Below, piece by piece: positions 1 through 6,300 of a DNA stretch of 13,552 bases. A model generated the notes under the pieces. It searched no databases. It worked only from the letters and a program-made list of their open reading frames with translations, and was not told where the DNA came from. The stretch comes from DASQPR01 sp035713725 (GTDB taxonomy: Bacteria; Actinomycetota; Actinomycetes; Mycobacteriales; Micromonosporaceae). The position numbers were made by a program, and so were the translations under genes. The DNA lies in NCBI GenBank assembly GCA_035713725.1, contig DASTMZ010000089.1:1-13552 (forward strand), given 5' to 3'. The number at the start of each line of letters is the position of its first letter. The stretch's first letter is position 1.

Positions 1-13
1 GTACCCAGCGGCC

Positions 14-253
14 ATGATGCGACAACAACACCGGATGGCGGCCAAGAAGCACATCGCTGAATGGCAGTGGTCGTGCGAGGATCCGCGCGAGCTGGAGTCG
101 GTTGGTTTGCGTGTCCGGGACACCGCCAGCTGCCGACGCCCACCAGCCGCGGTGCGCGCGAACATGTCGTTGCGTGACCGTGCCGTGCTGTCGCTGCTCG
201 ACCTGGTCTCCGGCGGGTTGCTGAGGCTCACGCTCTTCGATATCGCGTCGTAA
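14..253 (+). CDS. Doubtful small open frame, possibly the tail of a gene cut by the window edge
   Basis: The frame gives 79 residues from the tandem ATG codons at 14 and 17 to a TAA at 251-253. It is also open leftward to the first base, so it may be the end of a gene that starts outside the window. I do not recognise the product. The first half is basic and polar (Trp, Lys, Glu, Arg); the last 30 residues are leucine-rich (LSLLDLVSGGLLRLTLF) and could be an amphipathic or weakly membrane-associated helix. No Shine-Dalgarno sequence is visible in the 13 bases before the first ATG. No better frame covers this stretch on either strand, which is the main reason to list it. It may equally be non-coding DNA with a chance opening. 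Confidence 0.25.
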   Translation: MMRQQHRMAAKKHIAEWQWSCEDPRELESVGLRVRDTASCRRPPAAVRANMSLRDRAVLSLLDLVSGGLLRLTLFDIAS

Positions 254-384
254 GTGGTCGCGACGAACCTGACCTAACCCAACCGCCACCTGCGACGACG
301 TCCTACCCATCGTCAAAGGGCACTCAGATCCACCCGATCGTGGCGCACCCAAACGGCCCTCCTGGCACATCAATGTGGGTGAGT

Positions 385-408
385 GCGTCTCCCCTCGTGC
401 GGGGACGC
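385..408 (+). promoter_or_regulatory. Leader hairpin upstream of the S8 peptidase
   Basis: GCGT (385-388) pairs with ACGC (405-408) and CCCC (391-394) pairs with GGGG (401-404). This leaves a CT bulge on the left arm and a six-base loop. The hairpin ends 18 bases before the ribosome binding site of the peptidase gene, so it probably lies in the 5' leader, where it could stabilise the message or modulate translation. It could also be a weak terminator for upstream transcription. No obvious -35/-10 pair was found close by. Confidence 0.3.
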
Positions 409-426
409 GTGCTGACCGACGAGTGC

Positions 427-435
427 AAAGGGGAG
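427..435 (+). promoter_or_regulatory. Shine-Dalgarno that fixes the S8 peptidase start
   Basis: AAAGGGGAG lies five bases before the GTG at 441. The in-frame ATG at 375 has no such signal, and using it would put 22 polar residues in front of the signal peptide. The GTG is therefore the better start. Confidence 0.7.
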
Positions 436-440
436 CACAC

Positions 441-3400
441 GTGCGTCGATGGATTTCTGTCGCGGCCGCCGCGCTGCTGGCGGTGCCAGTTGGTGTGGAA
501 GTCGCTCACGCCGATCCGATCGGCACCGCTAAGACCACTGCCGCTAGCAAGGCCAATGCCGCCGCTGCGCCGGCCGCGGAACCCGCAATCCTGCCGGCCG
601 GACATGTCTATACCGTGACGCTGCTGACCGGTGATGTTGTCACCGTGCGTACGACGCAGCAAAGATGTCCGAACATCAGCGTTCGACCGGCGCACGCTGG
701 CGACGTGTTGGCCAGGTCGTGCGGTCCGGACGGACACGTGCATGTGGTGCCGGCGAGCCTGGGAGCGCTGTCCAAGCGCATCGATCCGGCCCTCTTCGAC
801 GTCACGACCCTCATCCAGGAGGGATACGACGACGCGCACACCGCCGACCTACCGCTGATCGTGCGATATGCCGCCGGCCATGGTCGAAGCACGTTCAGCG
901 CGCAGATGCCAGGCCAGCGAAACCTTCCCAGCATGCGCGGAATAGCGGTGAAGGAACCGAAGCACAGCGCGGCGACGCTGGTCCGACCGCTGTTGGCGAC
1001 CACGACGTCGCGGGACATTGACCACATCTGGCTCGACCGACGAGTCGAGGCGAGCGCCCTGGCTACCGTGACCGGCGCGGACGCACCCACCACCGTGACC
1101 GGCCCGCCCACCGTTGTTCGTGAGACGCCGGCCGCGGCGGACGGCCTGGCACCGGACCTGACGCAGATCGGCGCGCCGACCGCGTGGCAGGCGGGTGACA
1201 CCGGCAAAGGCGCACGCGTGGCTGTGCTGGACACCGGCGTGGATGCCAGTCACCCGGACCTCGCCAGCAAGATCGTGGCGAGCAAGAACTTCACCGACGA
1301 CACCAACGACACAACCGACCGGTTCGGTCACGGAACCCACGTCGCGGCCACCATTGCCGGCAGCGGTGCGGCGTCGGGTGGGCGCTATCGCGGCGTCGCA
1401 CCGGATGCCGAACTGCTGATCGGCAAGGTCCTAGGTGATGACGGCTTCGGCACTGAGTCGCAGGTCATCGCGGGCATGCAGTGGGCGGCGCCGATGGCCA
1501 AGGTGGTCAACATGAGCCTCGGCGGTGACTTTACCGACGGAACCGATCCGGAGTCTCTGGCACTCGATTCGCTGAGCGCCCAATACGGCACGCTCTTCGT
1601 GGTTGCGGCGGGCAACGATGGACCGTTCGGCGTCAGCGTTGAGTCGCCTGGATCGGCCGCCGCGGCTCTGACGGTCGGAGCGGTGGATGCAACTGACACG
1701 GTTGCCGACTTTTCCAGCCGCGGTCCGCAAAACGGCGTGGCGCTCATGAAGCCCGAGATCGTCGCACCAGGCGTGGACATCGTGTCGGCGCGGGCCGCCG
1801 GGACGGATCTGGGTACGCCGATCGACAGCTTCTACACGGAGCTGTCCGGCACGTCGATGGCGACTCCACACGTGGCCGGCGCGGCCGCGATCCTCGCAGA
1901 GGTCCATCCACAGTGGAACGCCACGCAACTCAAGGACGCCCTGACCGCCGGCGCCGATCCGGCTCACGGTGACGCGTACGCCCAGGGAGCCGGCCGTGTC
2001 GACATCCCGCACGCGCTGGCCGACCCGGTGTTGCCCGACACGTCCGTAGTCGACCTGGGCACGTTGCACTATCCGCAGCGCGGAACTGTTTCGTCGACCC
2101 TCAGTTGGACCGATTCGGTTGCCGCACCGGAGACGTTGCACCTCGCCCTCACCGCGGCCACGCACGCCGACGTCGCGGTACCCACCGGCACCGTACGGCT
2201 GTCCGCCTCGTCGGTCACCGTCGCGGCCGGCGCGACAGCAGGGGTACGAGTGACGGTCAACGACGGAGCACTCGCAGACAAACCCGGTTACTACGACGGC
2301 ATGATCACGGCCACCGTCGACGAACAGACGGTACGCACACCGATCGCATTCTTCATTGAACCGCACAGCTTTGACCTCACGCTACGGCAGACGCTGCTGC
2401 CGGGTTCCGCGCCCGGCTCGGCGTTCAACTTCGACACGATCGTTAACCTCGACGACCCGGATCTGTTCAACGAGTCGGTCGGCGGAGACCTGTCGACGCC
2501 ATTAACGATGCGCGTGCCCGAGGGCCGCTACAGCGTGACCGGTGTTGTGCTTGACACCACGGTGGATGGCCTGGACCGCGATGCATTGGTTGGTACGCCA
2601 GAGGTACGCATCGACGAACCGACCACGGTGACGTTCGACGCGGCCCGTGCCAAGCCGGTCACCGCCGCGATCGCCGGCGTCGACACCGAAGTCGACAACG
2701 CCGCGGTGAACCTTGTGCAGGCCGGCCAGGACGGCATCCCCTGGTGGACCGCGGCCGCAGCGACCGGTCCGGAAACCGATGGCCCGCAGGTGTTCGCGAC
2801 GCCGATGCCTGATGTGGACGTCGGGTTCCTGCACCCGTCCGAGGCCTTCGGGTTGCGGGCACCCGGAACCGCACCGAGCCCCGTCGAGTATTCGATCGGC
2901 CGGTTCCTTCCGCACGGTTTACCAGCCGATCCCGCGTACCGGCTCGACAAGGTTGGTCTGGCGGCGATGGCCCGCATCGACGAGACAGTGAATCGGCTCG
3001 ACATCCCGGATACCACCGCCGGATTCCAGCGCTACCTCGTGTCGCCGGACGGGTTCCTGGTCGGTGAGAACTTCGAGGCGGAGGTTCCAACGCAACAGAC
3101 CGATTACGTCACGCCAGGCCTGATGTGGATCGACGAGGCGTTCGTGAACGGTCCACCGGACGAGCCGCTAACCCAAGGCGAGACGCTGAACTTCGAGCCG
3201 GCCGCAAGCTATGCACCGAGGAGCCGGACGAGCAAGGTCTGGCTGAACCAGCCGTTGCACCCGGACTGGAACGACGCGCCGCAGGGTCCGGGCTGCCAGC
3301 CTCTGCCGATGTCACGAACGAGCGGCAATCTCCATGTCGCATTGGCGAGCATGGTGGATGCGCACAACCGCTCGAACTGTCTGTCCTTCGCGCCGTGGTT

Positions 3401-3953
3401 CGGCGGCGACCGAACTCTCACGTTGTTTCGAAACGGCCGTCAGATCGCTTCGAAGAGCCTGGGCACCTTCGACGATGCGGCGGCCGACTTCACGATCCCG
3501 TCCGCGGCGAGCACCTACCGGCTGGTCTATGACGAGGACGCGGCCGGACCGTCCGATGCCTTCCCGATATCGACGCAGAGCACGACGGCGTGGACGTTCC
3601 GATCCAGTGGTCCGCCCGGGACGACCAGCGCGCCGCTGGCGCTCCTGTCGGTCAACTATTCGCTGCCGTTGAACTCGGCCAACCGATTGACCGGCGACAC
3701 CGCGACATTCGCCGTACTCCAATCGCACGGTGTCCCGACGCAACAGATCACGCAACTGACCGTCTGGACGTCCGAGAACAACGGCCGGACGTGGACGCGT
3801 GCGGCCGGTGGACCGATCGGTGGCGGCCGGTTCACCGTACGGCTGCCCGCGGCAACGGCCGGCCAGAGCGTGTCGCTGCGGGTGGATGCGGTCGGCTCGG
3901 GTGGCAGCGAGATCGATCAAACCATCATGAACGCCTATCGCGTCGCAGGCTGA
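441..3953 (+). CDS. Secreted S8 family (subtilisin-like) serine peptidase
   Basis: This is a large extracellular endopeptidase of 1170 residues, numbered here from the GTG at 441. A signal peptide spans residues 1-24 (Arg-Arg-Trp, hydrophobic core, cleavage after Ala-His-Ala). A prodomain-like region at about 40-215 carries the VTLLTGDVVTV and LFDVTTL...GYDD signatures typical of large actinobacterial S8 peptidases. The catalytic domain, about 235-515, has a complete triad: Asp264 (AVLDTGVDASHPDL), His297 (GHGTHVAATIAG) and Ser472 (GTSMATPHVAGAAA), with the oxyanion-hole Asn392 (VAAGNDGP). A beta-rich domain at about 525-645 follows, then some 500 residues without a motif I can name; near the end, WTSENNGRTW resembles an Asp-box. 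No LPXTG motif or C-terminal membrane helix is visible, so release into the medium is likely. The substrate cannot be read from the sequence. The gene stands alone, with a hairpin on each side. Confidence 0.95.
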   Translation: MRRWISVAAAALLAVPVGVEVAHADPIGTAKTTAASKANAAAAPAAEPAILPAGHVYTVTLLTGDVVTVRTTQQRCPNISVRPAHAGDVLARSCGPDGHVHVVPASLGALSKRIDPALFDVTTLIQEGYDDAHTADLPLIVRYAAGHGRSTFSAQMPGQRNLPSMRGIAVKEPKHSAATLVRPLLATTTSRDIDHIWLDRRVEASALATVTGADAPTTVTGPPTVVRETPAAADGLAPDLTQIGAPTAWQAGDTGKGARVAVLDTGVDASHPDLASKIVASKNFTDDTNDTTDRFGHGTHVAATIAGSGAASGGRYRGVAPDAELLIGKVLGDDGFGTESQVIAGMQWAAPMAKVVNMSLGGDFTDGTDPESLALDSLSAQYGTLFVVAAGNDGPFGVSVESPGSAAAALTVGAVDATDTVADFSSRGPQNGVALMKPEIVAPGVDIVSARAAGTDLGTPIDSFYTELSGTSMATPHVAGAAAILAEVHPQWNATQLKDALTAGADPAHGDAYAQGAGRVDIPHALADPVLPDTSVVDLGTLHYPQRGTVSSTLSWTDSVAAPETLHLALTAATHADVAVPTGTVRLSASSVTVAAGATAGVRVTVNDGALADKPGYYDGMITATVDEQTVRTPIAFFIEPHSFDLTLRQTLLPGSAPGSAFNFDTIVNLDDPDLFNESVGGDLSTPLTMRVPEGRYSVTGVVLDTTVDGLDRDALVGTPEVRIDEPTTVTFDAARAKPVTAAIAGVDTEVDNAAVNLVQAGQDGIPWWTAAAATGPETDGPQVFATPMPDVDVGFLHPSEAFGLRAPGTAPSPVEYSIGRFLPHGLPADPAYRLDKVGLAAMARIDETVNRLDIPDTTAGFQRYLVSPDGFLVGENFEAEVPTQQTDYVTPGLMWIDEAFVNGPPDEPLTQGETLNFEPAASYAPRSRTSKVWLNQPLHPDWNDAPQGPGCQPLPMSRTSGNLHVALASMVDAHNRSNCLSFAPWFGGDRTLTLFRNGRQIASKSLGTFDDAAADFTIPSAASTYRLVYDEDAAGPSDAFPISTQSTTAWTFRSSGPPGTTSAPLALLSVNYSLPLNSANRLTGDTATFAVLQSHGVPTQQITQLTVWTSENNGRTWTRAAGGPIGGGRFTVRLPAATAGQSVSLRVDAVGSGGSEIDQTIMNAYRVAG

Positions 3954-3966
3954 CGCGTGCGCCAGC

Positions 3967-4004
3967 GGCGGCTTCCCTCGACCGGAAAGTTGAGGGAAGC
4001 CGCC
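3967..4004. terminator. Bidirectional stem-loop terminator between convergent genes
   Basis: The 13-base arms GGCGGCTTCCCTC (3967-3979) and GAGGGAAGCCGCC (3992-4004) are perfectly complementary. The stem can extend inward by a G-U, an A-U and a C-G pair, leaving a six-base loop. It starts 13 bases after the peptidase stop and lies 60 bases beyond the stop of the opposing VOC gene. There is no T-tract on either side, as is common for high-GC actinobacterial terminators. Confidence 0.8.
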
Positions 4005-4063
4005 CATCGCCCTGATTGCGTGGGGATCCAGCGCTCGCTGGCGGGAAACACGAAGCGTGGAGC

Positions 4064-5254
4064 TCAGCCGTACGCGAGCTCATGCCCACCGACGATCACC
4101 AGTTCGTTGCCTTCCGGGTCGGCAACCCGCCAGCGATCCTTCGACTCGTCGAGGAGCCGGCCACCGGCTGCGACGGTCGTGGCGAGGCGCGACTGCGCGA
4201 GGTCCGACGGCACAGCTAGCTCGAAGTGGATCCGGTTGCGCTGCCGGCGCCGCCCCGTCTCCGAAGCGTCGAGCTCTTGGAACACCAGAACCGGGTTCAT
4301 TCGCCGCGGATCGTAGATGTCGTTGACCCCGGCTCGCCGGTCGTGGGTGTATCCGAGTGCGGCGACCCAGAAGGCGCGGACGGCGGCGACGTCGGCGGCG
4401 TCGAGGAAGAGCTGGACGAAGCGCGGCAGCTCAGGATCCGCGGTCGCCCCGAGTTCACGCGCCGCGGTCTGGAGGTGTTCGGCGAGGTCGGCGAAGTCGA
4501 GTTCGAGGCCGTGGGCTTCGTCGTCCCACTGGTCCTTACCGCTGTCGATGATCACGAGCCCAGGGCGCAGGTCGATCAGCACCGGAAAGCCCGCGTCGTC
4601 GGCCAGTGCCGCTGCCGCGGCGGCCAGGTCACGCTGCTGTGTCGGCGAGGTGATGCAGTAGCACGCCATCGCACTGAACACCGCCTCCCAATCGCCTGCT
4701 CCGATCCTCTCGCCGAGCGCCGCGCCCGGCACCAGGTCGACCTCATTGCCGTCGGGGTCGGTGTGACAGACCCCGTACGGGCCCGATGCCTCACCAGGAC
4801 TCACCTGCGCTACCGCCGCGGCCGGCCGCACAACGTCGAGGTGGATACGGTTGCGCAACGGCCGTGGCTCGGCCGACTGCCGGATCCGTATGGCAGGGTC
4901 GCGCCGCAACGGATCTGCCAAGCCGCCGGCCTCCCCAGGCGCGTAGTCCAGCACGCGCTGCCAGAAGTGCCTCACCGCAGGTGGGTTCGCGGACTCGAAC
5001 ACGACACTCAGGTGCTGCAGCACGGCAGGGTTCGCGGCTAGCCCGAGATCCAGTGCGGCCGCCGACACCGCCTCGGCGTGCTTGTCTGAGTCGAGGCGCA
5101 CCCGCACGCCTGTCGCGCGCAGGTCGACCACGATATCGGCCGACAGCTGCACGATGCGCGCGGCCAGCGCGGCTCCCTCAACCAACGAAGGTGCGTCGAA
5201 CCACGCCGTCGCAGCGCCATCGACCGCACGCCAATCCGTTCGGATCTCTGTCAT
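4064..5254 (-). CDS. Tandemly duplicated VOC (glyoxalase-like) protein with pterin-dehydratase-like segments
   Basis: This is a cytoplasmic protein of 396 residues from the ATG at 5254. A GTG at 5263 would add three residues; neither start has a clear Shine-Dalgarno. It consists of two copies of one unit. Copy 1, about 5-177, and copy 2, about 187-390, each have an alpha/beta segment resembling pterin-4a-carbinolamine dehydratase (about 8-72 and 189-271) followed by a glyoxalase-like VOC half (from about 80 and 277). Matching pairs include AVRHFWQRVLDYAPG/AVRAFWVAALGYTHD, RNRIHLDV/RNRIHFEL and DPDGNEVDLV/DPEGNELVIV. The His-His-Pro signature of true dehydratases is not seen, so dehydratase activity is unlikely. 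The His of RIH and the Glu of GNE could serve as VOC metal ligands. The reaction is unknown; VOC proteins include isomerases, dioxygenases and drug-binding resistance proteins. It is divergent from the reductase at 5380. Confidence 0.85.
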   Translation of the reverse strand: MTEIRTDWRAVDGAATAWFDAPSLVEGAALAARIVQLSADIVVDLRATGVRVRLDSDKHAEAVSAAALDLGLAANPAVLQHLSVVFESANPPAVRHFWQRVLDYAPGEAGGLADPLRRDPAIRIRQSAEPRPLRNRIHLDVVRPAAAVAQVSPGEASGPYGVCHTDPDGNEVDLVPGAALGERIGAGDWEAVFSAMACYCITSPTQQRDLAAAAAALADDAGFPVLIDLRPGLVIIDSGKDQWDDEAHGLELDFADLAEHLQTAARELGATADPELPRFVQLFLDAADVAAVRAFWVAALGYTHDRRAGVNDIYDPRRMNPVLVFQELDASETGRRRQRNRIHFELAVPSDLAQSRLATTVAAGGRLLDESKDRWRVADPEGNELVIVGGHELAYG

Positions 5255-5346
5255 GCCCGGCACTGTAGAGCCGATTCCGGACGATCTCCATCCGGATGCA
5301 TTCGAGAGATGGGCCCAGTTTCCTCGTACCGCGGTGTCTGCACCGG

Positions 5347-5357
5347 TGACAGTGTCA
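5347..5357. promoter_or_regulatory. Possible operator in the divergent VOC/reductase promoter region
   Basis: TGACAGTGTCA is a perfect palindrome with five-base arms around a central G. It sits 23 bases before the GTG of the reductase and about 93 bases before the VOC gene, inside the only intergenic space the two divergent genes share. A second, shorter dyad (CCGT at 5360-5363, ACGG at 5368-5371) follows and overlaps the ribosome binding site. Dimeric repressors bind symmetric sites of this kind, but no regulator gene lies next to it, so the assignment is inferred from symmetry and position. Confidence 0.3.
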
Positions 5358-5379
5358 GGCCGTACGAACGGAGAACAAC

Positions 5380-5958
5380 GTGGGAAAGCTTGTTATCACG
5401 ACCAATATGTCGCTCGATGGAGTCGTCGAGGACCCGGATGGCAACGAGGGCTTCCGGCTCGGCGGCTGGTTCCGGAAGTTCGGCGCTGACGACCTGGACG
5501 AGTGGGCCAGCGTGGAGACCGCCGAGGCGCTGCGGGCCGAAGCGCTTCTGCTCGGCCGGCGCAGCGACGAATGGTTCGCCAGCCGGTGGCAGTCACGCAG
5601 CGGCGAGTGGGCGGACAAGTTGAACAGCATGCCGAAGTTCGTCGTGTCCGGCACGTCGACCGACGGGATGTGGTCCAACTCGACGATCCTCAACGGCGAC
5701 GCGGTGAGTGACGTCGCGAAGCTGAAGCAGGAGATCGCCGGTGAGATCCTCGTCTACGCGAGCTACCAACTCGCACACACGCTGATCGAGCACGACCTTG
5801 TTGACGAGATTCGCCTGGTGATCTTCCCGGTCATCCTCGGCGCTGGGCGCCGCCTCTTCGGCGAGACGAGCAACAACAAACCCATGCGCCTCATCCGCGC
5901 GGCCACGATCGGTTCAGGACTCGTCTTCGTCACCTACCACGCGGTACGGGACGCCTAA
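5380..5958 (+). CDS. Dihydrofolate reductase family protein (RibD C-terminal-like)
   Basis: This is a 192-residue cytoplasmic protein of the RibD-C/DHFR-like fold, whose members are NAD(P)H-dependent reductases. The family pattern is complete: KLVITTNMSLDGVVEDP (3-19), then ALLLGRRSDEWFASRW (55-70), KFVVSGT (86-92), and the C-terminal block LVYASYQLAHTLIEHDLVDE with FPVILGAGRRLF (149-160). The usual Gly-Ser of the cofactor-binding turn is Ala-Ser here (residues 127-128). Length is normal for the stand-alone family. The GTG start is supported by GGAG at 5370-5373, six bases upstream. Members of this group are often annotated as dihydrofolate reductase, but most have no tested activity, so folate reduction should not be assumed. 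It is transcribed away from the VOC gene, from a shared region of about 120 bases. Confidence 0.9.
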   Translation: MGKLVITTNMSLDGVVEDPDGNEGFRLGGWFRKFGADDLDEWASVETAEALRAEALLLGRRSDEWFASRWQSRSGEWADKLNSMPKFVVSGTSTDGMWSNSTILNGDAVSDVAKLKQEIAGEILVYASYQLAHTLIEHDLVDEIRLVIFPVILGAGRRLFGETSNNKPMRLIRAATIGSGLVFVTYHAVRDA

Positions 5959-6300
5959 GCCATTCGGGCCATGACGGTTCGTACGGATGGGTACAAGCGC
6001 GTTGTTGCTGTTCCCTGCGGTGCCGGTGTCGAGTCATGTTTAGCGCAGCGGTTGCGAGCCGTACGCCATCGGTGCACCGTGACGAGATGATCTGAGCCGG
6101 TGGCCGTCTTACCGACGTTTGTGGCTGCCGGCGGTTGCTTCGGGGGTGGGTCCTTGCCGATTCGTCGTGACATGGCGAGGTGAGGCTCCATCACCGTCCA
6201 CGCGGCCCCGCACCAATGGTGGCCGCCATGCGATCCACGTCAGGTTGGGTCGCTGACGGGAGCCCCTGGCGCCGACGTGTGGTGAGGGCAGGGGCGTCGT
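5959..6300. other. Gene-free stretch before the c-di-GMP gene
   Basis: I see no convincing gene here. One minus-strand frame of 79 codons (5955-6194) is rich in Arg, Thr and Pro, lacks a ribosome binding site, runs into the end of the reductase gene and resembles no family I know. No tRNA or c-di-GMP riboswitch core was recognised. The only structured element I can support is the hairpin at 6262-6295, directly before the next start codon. The rest probably holds the promoter and leader of the c-di-GMP gene, although no clear -35/-10 pair stands out. Confidence 0.5.
6262..6295 (+). promoter_or_regulatory. Hairpin covering the ribosome binding site of the GGDEF-EAL gene
   Basis: GCCCCTG (6262-6268) pairs perfectly with CAGGGGC (6289-6295) across a 20-base loop. 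Three more pairs are possible outside (GAC 6255-6257 with GTC 6296-6298, with a four-base bulge). The right arm contains AGGGG (6290-6294), which sits six bases before the ATG at 6301 and is the best Shine-Dalgarno candidate. If the helix forms in the mRNA, it would hide the ribosome binding site. A second purine run in the loop (GAGGG at 6284-6288) is 12 bases from the start and less well placed. Confidence 0.4.

Noticed and set aside
1431..2366. Minus-strand frame of 311 codons inside the peptidase gene
   Set aside because: Antisense shadow of the catalytic domain; low-complexity Arg/Gly/Val composition and no ribosome binding site.
3312..4007. Minus-strand frame of 231 codons opposite the end of the S8 peptidase
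   Set aside because: It lies wholly against a clear coding gene and its terminator, is Arg/Gly-rich with no domain, and is expected from GC-rich codon use.
4226..5041. Plus-strand frame of 271 codons opposite the VOC gene
   Set aside because: Shadow of the duplicated VOC protein; composition is mostly Arg, Val and Gly with no recognisable domain.
5955..6194. Minus-strand frame of 79 codons in the gap before the c-di-GMP gene
   Set aside because: No ribosome binding site, overlaps the end of the reductase gene, and composition is unlike the real genes nearby.
5959..6300. Possible cyclic-di-GMP riboswitch upstream of the GGDEF-EAL gene
   Set aside because: I could not find the conserved core or the two-helix layout of the known classes; only a single hairpin over the ribosome binding site is supportable.
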